NCBI GenBank assembly: GCA_028709215.1 | Contig: JAQVXI010000002.1 | Coordinates: 142,880-185,103 of the forward strand | Direction: 5' to 3' | From: Bacteroidales bacterium | GTDB taxonomy: Bacteria > Bacteroidota > Bacteroidia > Bacteroidales > UBA1402 | Length of the DNA stretch: 42,224 nucleotides | Part shown: in pieces, positions 8,320 through 17,196 of the stretch | Position numbering within the stretch: position 1 is the stretch's first letter | Layout of the letters: each line of letters starts with the position of its first letter | Translations under genes and position numbers: made by a program | The notes under the pieces: generated by a model | Seen by the model: only the letters and a program-made list of their open reading frames with translations | Databases searched by the model: none | Told to the model about the DNA's origin: nothing

Positions 8320-9633
8320 TTATTTTTTTGGCTTGGTTACGGCTTTTGTTTTGAGCACTTTCAGCTCTTTCTCCAATTTTGCAATGGTGTCTTCCTGGTT
8401 TTGAATGGTTTCCAACAGAGCGTGCAGTTCTTCGTTGTCGACCGATGCAGGGAATTGTGCATCTACCCGCAGTTTGAAATCACTGAGCACATTCATGTAA
8501 TTGGTGAAGGCTTCGTATGGGCTGTCAAACGGGCTAAAATGCTGATGAACCGCTCCGTCGGAGGATCGTTTGGTACTCATGTAATAAAAATGATCGCTGG
8601 TTTGCAAATACAACCAGTCCTGTCGGATTGCCCGGTCTTTGATCATGCGTACCCGCTCTCCAATTTCATAGAGGGACTTGAACGCTTCTTTTTGTAGATT
8701 GTTTCCAAGCCAAGCACTCAAATCTCGTTCTTCATCGGCCCAGGATATCAAATATGGGATGCTGAGTTTTTCAATGGGCTTGAAAGCATCGACGACTTCA
8801 GAAGGAGTCTTGAATTGTATATTGCGTTCGCCGGCCATGCGTGGCAAAGCCTTCAGGAATTCAAAGATACCCGTGTGTGCGGGTTGCAAGTTGCCAAATG
8901 TTTCGTAATTCATAAACAAGTTGATCAACGACTCATTTTCAGGTATGGTTGCAATCCAATCGACAAACTTATCGGCTGTAAGTGGAAATTCGCTCCAGTT
9001 GTGGTTGGAAAATCGGAAGGATATGTCGTCACTCAGTTTGTTGTTCTTCAAAAGCAGCTTGATCGTCGGCTGGTTGGCGCTCTGATAGACATAGTTGGGA
9101 CTCTTCCAACCCAAGACGTGTTTGGCTCCTTCGGTGATGACGGTTTTGTAACCCAATCCGGCCACAAGATCAGCGATGTCATCCGAATAAATCAGCTCGG
9201 TATTTCGGAATACTTTTGGATTCTGCCCAAACAAACTTTTGATGCGCTTGCTGTGCTGGGTTACCTGAACCTTAAACTCTTCGGCCTCATCGATGCTGCA
9301 CAACGAGTGGGCATAGGTCTCCGCCAAAAATTCGACGCAACCCGTTTTGGCCAATTCTTTAAAACTGTCCAATACTTCGGGAGCGTGCTGCTCCAATTGA
9401 TCCAGAACAACCCCCGACAGTGAAAAAGCAACTTTGAATGCTCCCTGACTGTTGCGGATCATTTCCAGCAAAAGTGCATTGGCCGGCAAAAAGGATTTTT
9501 TTGCAATATCTTCCAAGATGGTTTCGTTGCTAAAATCATCGTAATAATGATGATCGTTTCCGATATCAAAAAAGCGATAGCGTTTCAAGCGAAACGGCTG
9601 ATGTATTTGAAAGTAAAAACAAATGGTCTTCAT
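8320..9633 (-). CDS. Glycoside hydrolase family 57 alpha-amylase-like protein
   Basis: This 437-residue protein has the GH57 start (YFQIHQPFR, with HQP at residues 11-13), the nucleophile region FRNTELIYSDD (Glu146) and the segment MNYETFG (241-247). In typical GH57 alpha-amylases, as I recall, the position before YETFG is the acid/base Asp; here it is Asn242. It may therefore be one of the alpha-amylase-like homologues with an incomplete catalytic pair. The last 35 residues form a heptad-like, lysine-rich coiled coil (ETIQNQEDTIAKLEKELKVL). It follows the GT4 gene by 22 bases and ends the debranching enzyme-GT4-GH57 operon, so a role in glycogen metabolism is likely. No signal peptide, so it is probably cytoplasmic. 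Confidence 0.9.
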   Translation of the reverse strand: MKTICFYFQIHQPFRLKRYRFFDIGNDHHYYDDFSNETILEDIAKKSFLPANALLLEMIRNSQGAFKVAFSLSGVVLDQLEQHAPEVLDSFKELAKTGCVEFLAETYAHSLCSIDEAEEFKVQVTQHSKRIKSLFGQNPKVFRNTELIYSDDIADLVAGLGYKTVITEGAKHVLGWKSPNYVYQSANQPTIKLLLKNNKLSDDISFRFSNHNWSEFPLTADKFVDWIATIPENESLINLFMNYETFGNLQPAHTGIFEFLKALPRMAGERNIQFKTPSEVVDAFKPIEKLSIPYLISWADEERDLSAWLGNNLQKEAFKSLYEIGERVRMIKDRAIRQDWLYLQTSDHFYYMSTKRSSDGAVHQHFSPFDSPYEAFTNYMNVLSDFKLRVDAQFPASVDNEELHALLETIQNQEDTIAKLEKELKVLKTKAVTKPKK

Positions 9634-9655
9634 ATGCTTTGAGTATTACGTTTCT

Positions 9656-10924
9656 TTATGAATAACGGGAACAAACTTCGTTGTAAATGTCGCGGACTTT
9701 GTTGCCGGCATATTCCCATTTGATGTTATCGACTTCGCGTTTGCCTTCTTCTTTTAGAAATTCGTATAATGCCGGATAACAAATGATGGAATAGATGGCA
9801 TTGGCCATCGCGTCAATATCCCAGTAATCGGTTTTAATGGCGTAGTTCAAAATCTCCGCACATCCGGATTGTTTTGAAATGATGGTGGGTACACCCACTT
9901 GCATGGCCTCTAAGGGGGAAATCCCAAAGGGTTCCGACACCGAAGGCATGATGTAGACATCGCTTGATTTGAGCATTTCATAGACCGCAGGACCCTTAAG
10001 GAATCCCGGGAAGTGAAAGCGTTCGGATATGCCGCGTTTGGCAGCCAATCGAATCATTTCTTCCATCATATCACCGTTTCCTGCCATGACAAAACGTACG
10101 TTTTGTGCTTTTTGAAGCACACGGCTAGCCGCTTCAACAAAATACTCAGGCCCTTTTTGCATGGTGATTCTTCCCAGAAAGGTTACGATTTTCTCGTCCG
10201 TATTTCGTATGGGCTGTATGGCTTCTACTGCTTCCGAAACTGGCTCCACTGCATTGTGCACGGTCACGACTTTGTTGGGATCCTGATGGTATTTTTCGAT
10301 GACTGTGTTTCGAGTCAGGTTGCTGACGCAAATGATTTTGTCGGCATGATCCATGCCATTTTTTTCAATGCTGTATACTTGTGGATTCACTTGACCCCGA
10401 CTTCGATCAAAATCGGTGGCATGGACATGGATCACCAGCGGCTTGCCACTGACGTGTTTGGCATGTATGCCTGCCGGGTAGGTCAACCAATCGTGTGAGT
10501 GTATCACGTCGTAGGGTTCGGATCGGGCAATGACTCCGGCACAAATGGAATAGTTGTTGATTTCTTCCAATAGATTGTCCGGGTAACGCCCCGAGAACTC
10601 AATGCAACCCAAGTCGTTCGTGTACAAATTGCTAAAGTCCGCATAAATATGATTCCGCATGTGGTAATACTGTTGCGGATCCATATACTGTCCGAAGCGA
10701 TCTTGAAGTGTTTCGTGGGAAACGTCTCTCCAGACAACCGGTACATTGCATGTACCAAGGATGCGTAAAAAGCTTTGGTCTTCGTCGCCGTGTGGTTTTG
10801 GGATGACAAAGGTAATTTCCATATCTTCTTGAAGGGACATGCCTCGAGTCAAGCCGTAACTTGCTGTACCCAGCCCTCCCAGGATGTGGGGCGGAAATTC
10901 CCACCCGAACATTAGTGCTTTCAT
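9656..10924 (-). CDS. GT4 family glycosyltransferase (probable glycogen/alpha-glucan synthase)
   Basis: This 422-residue GT-B enzyme has the nucleotide-sugar glycosyltransferase architecture: an N-terminal GWEFPPHILGGLG loop (about residues 7-19), DVIHSHDWLTYPAG around 139-152, and the C-terminal donor site EPFGISPLE with the EX7E glutamates at 331 and 339. Unlike the GT5-like half protein at 6063-6866, it has both domains and the key acidic residues. Its neighbours are a debranching enzyme, overlapped by 4 bases (ATGA), and a GH57 protein, so alpha-glucan or glycogen synthesis is the most likely job. Family GT4 enzymes use many sugar donors, so ADP- or UDP-glucose is inference. No signal peptide or membrane segment is seen. 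Confidence 0.88.
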   Translation of the reverse strand: MKALMFGWEFPPHILGGLGTASYGLTRGMSLQEDMEITFVIPKPHGDEDQSFLRILGTCNVPVVWRDVSHETLQDRFGQYMDPQQYYHMRNHIYADFSNLYTNDLGCIEFSGRYPDNLLEEINNYSICAGVIARSEPYDVIHSHDWLTYPAGIHAKHVSGKPLVIHVHATDFDRSRGQVNPQVYSIEKNGMDHADKIICVSNLTRNTVIEKYHQDPNKVVTVHNAVEPVSEAVEAIQPIRNTDEKIVTFLGRITMQKGPEYFVEAASRVLQKAQNVRFVMAGNGDMMEEMIRLAAKRGISERFHFPGFLKGPAVYEMLKSSDVYIMPSVSEPFGISPLEAMQVGVPTIISKQSGCAEILNYAIKTDYWDIDAMANAIYSIICYPALYEFLKEEGKREVDNIKWEYAGNKVRDIYNEVCSRYS

Positions 10925-12879
10925 GATTCTTGGTTCAAATTGAGGCGATTTTTCAACAGTCGGTGAATTCTCAGGATTTCTCCAACATTCATGGCATAGG
11001 AGACGCCACCGTGGCCTCTATACGGCGGATTTCCGTTAAATACTTCCGATATGGTCCCTACGCCTCGTTCGGTCAGTTCCTCTTCAAAAGCATAAATCAC
11101 TCGTTGGGCAAACGAGATGCCGCTATCCTTGTATAAGCCCAAATAAGCTTCCAGAAAATGTCCAATCAACCAGGGCCAGGCAGCTCCCTGATGTTTGGCC
11201 CGTATGCGCTGTTCCTCCGTTCCTTCCATGTTGGGATTGTATCCAAAACTCTTCGGACTCAGGGACCGCAGCCCCCTGGGAGTAAGCAATTCTTTGGTCA
11301 CCAAATCAATGACCGTTTTACGCTGCTGCTTATCCAACATGCTGTAGGGTAGGGATGCAGCAAAAATCATGTTGGGACGCACACTCCAATCGGGTTTGTC
11401 GCCATCGACAAAATCATACAGATATCCGTAGGGATTGACAAAGGTTTGAAGAAAACTTATTTTTGTTTGTTCAGCCATTTGTGTATACAGATCCACCCGA
11501 AACGATTGTCTTTGAAAAGATTCTAATTCGGCTCCAAATAGCAGTGCGTTGTACCACAGCGCATTAAACTCAACAAGGTATCCGCTTCTGGGAACCAACG
11601 GTGATCCGCTCCATGTCGAATCCATCCAACTGATTGCCTCGAGTTTGCCTTCGGTGTACAATAAGTTGTTTTGATGCAGAAATAAATTGGGATGTTTTTG
11701 ATTTTGGATGTGTTCCAGTATGTCAATGACCAACGATCCGTATTTTTCCTGGCAGGCTTGTATGCCTTGAAATCGGGCATACTCTTGTATGGCCCAAATT
11801 GCCCAAAGCAATACATCCGGTTTTTGCAATCCCTGTATTCGACAAGATTCCGGTTTTTTGTGGATGCAAGCATGAATGAGGCGTTCACCCGTCTCCATGA
11901 TGGCCTCAAATAAACCTGGATTTTTGGCCGCCAGCGTGCAACCGGGTAAGGCAATAAACATGTCGCGTGCACGGTATTCAAACCAAGGGTATCCGGCAAT
12001 CAAAAAGCGTTGCCCGTTGTCTTGTTTGTTGTAGAACTGATAGGCTGCATTTTGCAAGCAGTGTGTAAAACTATCTCTGGGCGTTCGTGCCGCAATCTCA
12101 TCGGCAAAGACCGAAGACATACGTCGGGTCGATATTTCAGAAGTCCCCATCGATATGTAAATGCTTTGGCCTTTTCGAATGCTCGCTTCGAACGTGCCGG
12201 GTACAAATAAGTCTTCCTGGTACGCATATCCCTGTTCCTGATCTTTCATGTACTCGATGTTTTTGTACCAATCGGGTTGGTGTAAAAACGCATTTTTTAC
12301 CGAAAGTTGCATAAAGAGGGGCGGGTAACCCGGATACAACTGCATTTTGATGCCGTTCGCCACCGGCTCGTAGCCTGAATTGAGTTGATCGTTTTCTCGC
12401 GTCAACGTATTCACGCTTCGAAAGGCCAAAAATGGTTTGAAACGTAGTGTGGTCGGTGAGTGCGCATCCAGCAATGTATACTTGATCAGTAGACGATTCT
12501 CGTGGGAAGCAAAAATCAAATCCCGAGACAAAATGACGCCACCCACCCGATAAATGGTCCGGGGAATGCTGTCACTCTCGTATTCCCGTATGTACTTATG
12601 TCCCTTCGGGCTGTAGTGGTCTCCGGGGTATTTGTGCAGACCCAGGTTGAATTCGGCACCTCTTTGGATGACTGTAGTATCGAGCGAGGATACCAGCACG
12701 TGGTTCTCGTCACCCAGTTCAGGGATCGGTATTACCATCAAACCATGATGTTTGCGTGTGTTGCAATCGACAATGGTCGAGAAGCTGTATGCTCCCGACT
12801 TATTCACGCGCAGCATTTCCTTGGACAGGGATTGCTCGAGATTGATTAGTGTATTTTTATCAAATTTTAAATAACTCAT
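10921..12879 (-). CDS. Glycogen debranching enzyme, amylo-alpha-1,6-glucosidase (GH133)
   Basis: This 652-residue protein matches the bacterial and archaeal glycogen-debranching family: an N-terminal domain with TIVDCNTRKHHGLMV (about residues 36-50), and a C-terminal (alpha/alpha)6 barrel with WFEYRARDMFIALPG, a GAAWPWLIG segment and the closing GTISEVFNGNPPYRGHGG. The enzyme hydrolyses alpha-1,6 branch points of glycogen in the cytoplasm. It is the first gene of the operon, with the GT4 gene overlapping its stop by 4 bases, and has a good promoter on its own strand at 12899-12930. The length is normal and I see no damage. The start is the ATG at 12879, close behind the promoter. Confidence 0.93.
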   Translation of the reverse strand: MSYLKFDKNTLINLEQSLSKEMLRVNKSGAYSFSTIVDCNTRKHHGLMVIPIPELGDENHVLVSSLDTTVIQRGAEFNLGLHKYPGDHYSPKGHKYIREYESDSIPRTIYRVGGVILSRDLIFASHENRLLIKYTLLDAHSPTTLRFKPFLAFRSVNTLTRENDQLNSGYEPVANGIKMQLYPGYPPLFMQLSVKNAFLHQPDWYKNIEYMKDQEQGYAYQEDLFVPGTFEASIRKGQSIYISMGTSEISTRRMSSVFADEIAARTPRDSFTHCLQNAAYQFYNKQDNGQRFLIAGYPWFEYRARDMFIALPGCTLAAKNPGLFEAIMETGERLIHACIHKKPESCRIQGLQKPDVLLWAIWAIQEYARFQGIQACQEKYGSLVIDILEHIQNQKHPNLFLHQNNLLYTEGKLEAISWMDSTWSGSPLVPRSGYLVEFNALWYNALLFGAELESFQRQSFRVDLYTQMAEQTKISFLQTFVNPYGYLYDFVDGDKPDWSVRPNMIFAASLPYSMLDKQQRKTVIDLVTKELLTPRGLRSLSPKSFGYNPNMEGTEEQRIRAKHQGAAWPWLIGHFLEAYLGLYKDSGISFAQRVIYAFEEELTERGVGTISEVFNGNPPYRGHGGVSYAMNVGEILRIHRLLKNRLNLNQES

Positions 12880-12898
12880 GGCAGGCAGGTTTTACCTA

Positions 12899-12930
12899 CG
12901 AAAGTAAAAAATGAATTTGTGACATCCAAA
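12899..12930 (-). promoter_or_regulatory. Promoter of the glycogen operon
   Basis: On the minus strand TTTG (12930-12927) is followed after 20 bases by TACTTTCG (12906-12899), one base off the -7 consensus TANNTTTG. The predicted start near 12895 lies about 16 bases before the debranching enzyme ATG at 12879. Confidence 0.65.
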
Positions 12931-12995
12931 CAATGGTTTGATAATATTTCAAGTATTCTTATCTGTTTGCAGCCTGCCCATATTGGCTTCATCCG

Positions 12996-13943
12996 CTAAA
13001 CGGTCCGGATTAGATAAAATGTATAGCCAGCGTAGACCGAAAAAAGGAGGGCAGCTTCCCAGCGGTCCAGTCGAAACTTCTTTCCGGAGAACATGGCAAC
13101 AAATAACAAACAGGTACCGATGCACAACAAATACAGATCGGCATTGTATCGAAGTGAATACGACAGCGGTTTGATGATCGAACTCAATCCCAGGATTAGA
13201 AAGATGTTGAAGATGTTTGAACCGATGATGTTGCCTACAGCAATGTCGTTTCTGCCTTTCAACGCAGCGACGACCGATGTTGCCAATTCCGGTAGCGATG
13301 TGCCGATGGCGACGATGGTCAGACCGATCACGGCCTGAGGCAAGCCCATGCTTTCGGCAATAGACACAGCCTGAACAACCACCAGTCGACCCCCCGAAAC
13401 GAGCAAAATCAAACCAAAAACAAGGTAAACGGCGATTTTACCGGATTTCATGGATCGAATGGTTTCTGATTCAGCCGGTTCTTGCTTGAGCTGCTTAAAG
13501 ACGTAAAATAAAAAAATAACAAATAGAACCAGCAATAGGATGCCATCTACGCGGGACAAGCCGGTCTCCGATGTAAAGGCCGCGTTGCTCAGAAGGATCA
13601 GTAGCAGGGCCGCCAATAAGGAATACGGGATTTCTTTCCACACCGTACTCGATTGAACGACGATGGGGCGAATCAATCCGGCGATCCCTAAGATGGCAAA
13701 TAAGTTAAAGAGATTGCTGCCAATGATGTTGCCGTAAACGATGTCCGAATGGCCTTTGGCGGCGGCAAATACGTTGACGACCATTTCGGGCATGCTTGTG
13801 CCGAATGCAATGATTGTCAAACCAATGGTCAATTCGGGGATTCGAAAGTTGCGCGCCAGTGCACTTCCCCCTTCAACCAACCAATCTGCGCCCTTGATCA
13901 GCAACACAAAACCAAGGAGCAAAAGCAAAACAGATGTATACAT
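12996..13943 (-). CDS. Calcium/sodium antiporter (CaCA family, YrbG-like)
   Basis: This 315-residue inner-membrane protein has about ten hydrophobic helices and the two inverted alpha-repeats of cation/Ca2+ exchangers: GTSMPEM with [10 protein letters not shown] in the first half and [10 protein letters not shown] with [10 protein letters not shown] in the second half. These repeats bind the transported cations. The start is the ATG at 13943, 9 bases after the MarC stop, so it forms a unit with the MarC gene. A second paralogue lies at 17197-18174 on the other strand. Which ions it carries cannot be told from sequence; Na+ or H+ against Ca2+ is the usual assumption. Confidence 0.92.
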   Translation of the reverse strand: MYTSVLLLLLGFVLLIKGADWLVEGGSALARNFRIPELTIGLTIIAFGTSMPEMVVNVFAAAKGHSDIVYGNIIGSNLFNLFAILGIAGLIRPIVVQSSTVWKEIPYSLLAALLLILLSNAAFTSETGLSRVDGILLLVLFVIFLFYVFKQLKQEPAESETIRSMKSGKIAVYLVFGLILLVSGGRLVVVQAVSIAESMGLPQAVIGLTIVAIGTSLPELATSVVAALKGRNDIAVGNIIGSNIFNIFLILGLSSIIKPLSYSLRYNADLYLLCIGTCLLFVAMFSGKKFRLDRWEAALLFSVYAGYTFYLIRTV

Positions 13944-13952
13944 ATCAGATGC

Positions 13953-14579
13953 TTAACGTAAAAGTTCGAGAATCGCAGCAGCATCCTGAGATAAAGAAAG
14001 CCCCTGGAGTAGGGGATCCAGATTGCTGGTAAAGAGTTTTACGGAAATGGCGAGCAGAATGATGCCAAAAAATTTGCGTAAGACGTAGATTCCGCCTTTA
14101 CCCAATATACGTTCGATGATGTGCGTAGACTTGAGTACGGCATACACCACCATCAGATTAAGAATCAAAGCAATCAGAATGTTTACGACGGCGTATTCGG
14201 CTCGCAGGGAGAGTAGGGTGGTAAATGCACCGGCCCCGGCGATTAACGGAAAAACCAGTGGAACGATAAAGGAGGCCTCTGCCGGGCTTTCGTCTTTAAA
14301 AATTCGTACATCCAAGATCATTTCGGTTGCCAGGACAAAAATAACAAACGAACCGGCGACGGCAAAGGTAGAAACATCCACTCCAAATAAATTCAAAATG
14401 GCTTCACCGGCAAAGAGAAAGGCGACCAGGGTCAACAGGGAAACAATGCTGACTTTTTCCGGGTAAATGTTTCCTTTTCGCTGTTTGATGTCAACGATGA
14501 TGGGGATGGAGCCGGTAATGTCGATGATGGCAAACAAGACCATGAACGCGCTCAGTATTTCTTTCGGATCAATGGACAT
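13953..14579 (-). CDS. MarC family (UPF0056) integral membrane protein
   Basis: This 208-residue protein has six hydrophobic segments and MarC-family sequence, including FAIIDITGSIPII near the start and LVFPLIAGAGAFTTL in the middle (family pattern PLxxGPGA). The family was once linked to multiple antibiotic resistance, but its function is not established. I start it at the ATG at 14579 (MSIDPKEIL) because the longer frame begins at a TTG that lies inside the promoter element at 14598-14605. It is followed by the CaCA antiporter gene after 9 bases, and is divergent from the cyclic-nucleotide-binding gene. Confidence 0.9.
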   Translation of the reverse strand: MSIDPKEILSAFMVLFAIIDITGSIPIIVDIKQRKGNIYPEKVSIVSLLTLVAFLFAGEAILNLFGVDVSTFAVAGSFVIFVLATEMILDVRIFKDESPAEASFIVPLVFPLIAGAGAFTTLLSLRAEYAVVNILIALILNLMVVYAVLKSTHIIERILGKGGIYVLRKFFGIILLAISVKLFTSNLDPLLQGLSLSQDAAAILELLR

Positions 14580-14597
14580 GGTTGGGGATTTTGAACA

Positions 14598-14605
14598 CAA
14601 ATGTA
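14598..14605 (-). promoter_or_regulatory. -7 promoter element for MarC-antiporter unit
   Basis: TACATTTG on the minus strand matches TANNTTTG and predicts a start near 14594, 15 bases before the ATG at 14579. No clear TTTG is seen at the -33 position. It lies back to back with a plus-strand element at 14629-14636. Confidence 0.6.
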
Positions 14606-14628
14606 GTGTATTTGCCGATTAAAATCTG

Positions 14629-14636
14629 TAAATTTG
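14629..14636 (+). promoter_or_regulatory. -7 promoter element for the cNMP-binding gene and its operon
   Basis: TAAATTTG followed by CA matches the extended -7 element seen repeatedly in this window and predicts a start near 14640, 18 bases before the ATG at 14658. A TTTG at 14611-14614 lies upstream but with short spacing (14 bases). Confidence 0.6.
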
Positions 14637-14657
14637 CAAGAATTTTTAGTTGAACAC

Positions 14658-15089
14658 ATGTCTGCATTTGACCTCTTTACGAAACTCCCCTTGTTTGACT
14701 GTCTCAGTCAGGAAGACCTGATGCAGCTCATCCCCAAAATCGCATTGGATTTTGAAGATGTGCCCAACGGTCACATCCTATACAAAACCGGAACGACATG
14801 CAAGCGAGTTGTTTATTTGCTGAAGGGTCGTGTGTCTCTCCGTTCGGGCTCGACGGATCGAACGGTGCATGCACCCGCCTTGCTGGTTCACGCAGAACTC
14901 TTTCGAACCGGCAAAAAACACGCATTCACAGCGCAGGCACAAGAAGACAGTTCTTTGATGTATGTGGACGAAGTCTCTTTTATGTTCATGCTTCGCAATC
15001 ATTCGACGTTCTTGAATCAATATTTACACAAGATGATCCATCTACTACCGGAGCATACCACTACGGTTCTAACAAAAACAAACAAATGA
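14658..15089 (+). CDS. Cyclic nucleotide-binding domain protein without DNA-binding domain
   Basis: This 143-residue protein resembles the N-terminal cNMP-binding beta-roll of Crp/Fnr regulators: FDLFTKLPLFDCLSQEDL at the start, GHILYKTGTTCKRVVYLLKGRVSL in the middle, then the linker helix. Crp proteins are about 210-230 residues with a C-terminal helix-turn-helix; here the protein ends right after the beta-roll and helix, so no HTH is present. The stop TGA overlaps the next gene's start (ATGA at 15086-15089), which indicates translational coupling to the M3 peptidase. I use the ATG at 14658, not the TTG at 14634, which would lie within the promoter element. A ligand cannot be named; the arginine-containing phosphate cassette of true cAMP binders is not obvious. 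Confidence 0.75.
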   Translation: MSAFDLFTKLPLFDCLSQEDLMQLIPKIALDFEDVPNGHILYKTGTTCKRVVYLLKGRVSLRSGSTDRTVHAPALLVHAELFRTGKKHAFTAQAQEDSSLMYVDEVSFMFMLRNHSTFLNQYLHKMIHLLPEHTTTVLTKTNK

Positions 15090-17188
15090 AAATAATACGA
15101 CTGATCCTTATGACTGCATTGATCACAGCATCGGCTGCGCTGTCAGCGGCAGGAAACCCGTTTTTTGCCAAACGGTATGGTACCCCTCACGAAACATTGC
15201 CCTTTCATAAGGTCAAGATTGAGCATTTTATGCCTGCATTTGATGAAGCATTCAAGCGTCACAACGCAGAAATTGAAGCGATTGTAGGAAACAAATCAGC
15301 GCCGGACTTTCAAAACACCATTGAAGCGTTGGAATATTCCGGCCAACTGCTCAACGATGTGTCATCGGTTTTTTATACCCTGACCGGTACGGAAAACAAC
15401 GACGAACTGATGGCTTTAAATAGCGAAGTGGCCGTAAAACGTACGGAGCACTTCAGTCGGATTTCCATGAATGAAAAGCTGTTTGAACGCGTTCAAAGCG
15501 TGTACAACCAACGCGAGGCACTCGGTTTGAATGTAGAACAAACCAAACTGCTGGAAGATACCTACGAAAGCTTTGAGCGGAGTGGAGCTTCGCTCAAAGG
15601 AGCCGAGCGCGAACGCTACAAAGAACTATCCGTCGCCTTAAGTAAGCGTACCGTCGATTTTGGTCAGAATGCCCTGCGTTCGACCAATGCGTTCGAAAAA
15701 GTTTTTGTAAGCAAGGAAGATTTAAAAGGCATGCCCGAAGATGCGTTGGAAGCTGCACGCAAACGGGCCAAAGACAAAAATGTAGACGGCTGGTTGATTG
15801 ACCTTTCTGCCCCCAGCTACGTCTCCTTCATGAAGTATGTGGAAAACCGCGAATTGCGTGAGCAATTGTATCGTGCATACAATACCCGCGCAATGGAAGG
15901 AGCGTTTGACAACCGTCCCGTTATTAAAGACATCGTCAATTACCGTAGGGAAATGTCCGTTTTGTTGGGATCCGCAAACTATGCCGAGCATGCCTTAAAA
16001 AAGCGCATGGCAGAAAATTCGGAAAATGTGTACCACTTTTTGGATCAATTGCGTGATGCCTACTTACCGGTAGCACAGCAGGAAGTGGCCGCCATACAAG
16101 GTTTTGCTGCCGGTTACGAAGGACGTTACTTTTCCCTGGAGCCTTGGGACTGGTCCTATTATTCGGAAAAAATGAAAAAAGCGCAGTTTGACGTAAGCGA
16201 CGAAATGTTGCGACCTTATTTCAAGCTGGAAAACGTCATAGACGGTGTTTTCGGATTGGCAACGGAATTGTACGGCATCCGATTTGAGAAGAATGCAAAA
16301 ATTCCGACTTGGAACGAAGAAGTCGAAGGCTGGGATGTATTTGATGCCGATGGATCCTTTTTGGCCGTGTTGTATACCGATTTTCATCCCCGCAAGGGCA
16401 AGCGTGCCGGTGCATGGATGAGTGCTGTAAACAGTCAATATCGTTTGAATGGCAAAGATATTCGTCCCCAAATCAGCATCACGATGAACTTTACGCGTTC
16501 AACAGAAAACAAACCATCCTTGTTGACCTACGATGAAGTCACGACGTTTTTGCACGAATTTGGTCACGCACTTCACGGAATGTTCTCGGATGTAACGTAT
16601 CGTAGTCTGGCCGGCACCAGTGTCTATCGTGACTTTGTTGAGCTGCCCTCGCAAGTCATGGAAAACTGGGCTTCCGAAAAAGAATTTTTGGACAAATTTG
16701 CCGTACATTACGAAACCGGTGCCCCCATTCCTGCAGAATTGATTGAAAAAATCAAAGCAGCCCAAAATTTCAACGTGGCTTATGCTTGCATGCGTCAGTT
16801 AAGTTTCGGATACCTCGATATGGGTTGGCATACACTGGAGGCCGATTTTGACGGTGATTTGCTGGAGTTTGAACGCAACGCCTGGTCCAAAGCCATTGTC
16901 TTGCCTCAGCCCGAGGATTGTTTTATGAGTTCGGGCTTTAGTCATCTGTTTGCCGGTGGATACGCGGCCGGATATTACAGTTACAAATGGGCCGAGGCGC
17001 TCGATGCAGACGCCTATGCCTGGATGGTCCGTACACGTGTATTTGATGCGGAAACCGCCAACGATTTTCGGAAGCATATTCTGTCGAAAGGCGGAACGGA
17101 ACATCCCATGGTGTTGTACAAGCGTTTTCGTGGACAAGAACCGGGTATCGAAGCTTTATTGAAGCGGGATGGCATAAAAATAAATTAA
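15086..17188 (+). CDS. M3 family oligopeptidase (peptidyl-dipeptidase Dcp-like), exported
   Basis: This 700-residue zinc peptidase has the M3 motif HEFGH at residues 490-494 and the conserved downstream ELPSQVMENW that carries the third ligand region. The length and sequence fit the Dcp/oligopeptidase A group, which removes dipeptides from C-termini or degrades short peptides. Residues 1-22 (KIIRLILMTALITASAALSA) look like a signal peptide, so it probably acts in the periplasm. I start it at the ATG at 15086, which overlaps the preceding stop; a longer open frame reaching back to 14798 lies over the cNMP-binding gene and has no family similarity. The next gene starts 8 bases downstream. Confidence 0.94.
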   Translation: MKIIRLILMTALITASAALSAAGNPFFAKRYGTPHETLPFHKVKIEHFMPAFDEAFKRHNAEIEAIVGNKSAPDFQNTIEALEYSGQLLNDVSSVFYTLTGTENNDELMALNSEVAVKRTEHFSRISMNEKLFERVQSVYNQREALGLNVEQTKLLEDTYESFERSGASLKGAERERYKELSVALSKRTVDFGQNALRSTNAFEKVFVSKEDLKGMPEDALEAARKRAKDKNVDGWLIDLSAPSYVSFMKYVENRELREQLYRAYNTRAMEGAFDNRPVIKDIVNYRREMSVLLGSANYAEHALKKRMAENSENVYHFLDQLRDAYLPVAQQEVAAIQGFAAGYEGRYFSLEPWDWSYYSEKMKKAQFDVSDEMLRPYFKLENVIDGVFGLATELYGIRFEKNAKIPTWNEEVEGWDVFDADGSFLAVLYTDFHPRKGKRAGAWMSAVNSQYRLNGKDIRPQISITMNFTRSTENKPSLLTYDEVTTFLHEFGHALHGMFSDVTYRSLAGTSVYRDFVELPSQVMENWASEKEFLDKFAVHYETGAPIPAELIEKIKAAQNFNVAYACMRQLSFGYLDMGWHTLEADFDGDLLEFERNAWSKAIVLPQPEDCFMSSGFSHLFAGGYAAGYYSYKWAEALDADAYAWMVRTRVFDAETANDFRKHILSKGGTEHPMVLYKRFRGQEPGIEALLKRDGIKIN

Positions 17189-17196
17189 TTAGACGT

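Noticed and set aside
10013-10498. 161-codon open frame on the plus strand
   Set aside because: Antisense to the GT4 gene, which has full domain support.
12881-12980. GGCAGG / CCTGCC inverted pair between GH133 and antiporter genes as a terminator
   Set aside because: The arms are about 80 bases apart, short, and no T-run follows.
14798-15085. Open frame extending the M3 peptidase upstream by 96 codons
   Set aside because: It lies over the cNMP-binding gene in another frame and precedes a clear signal peptide starting at the ATG at 15086.
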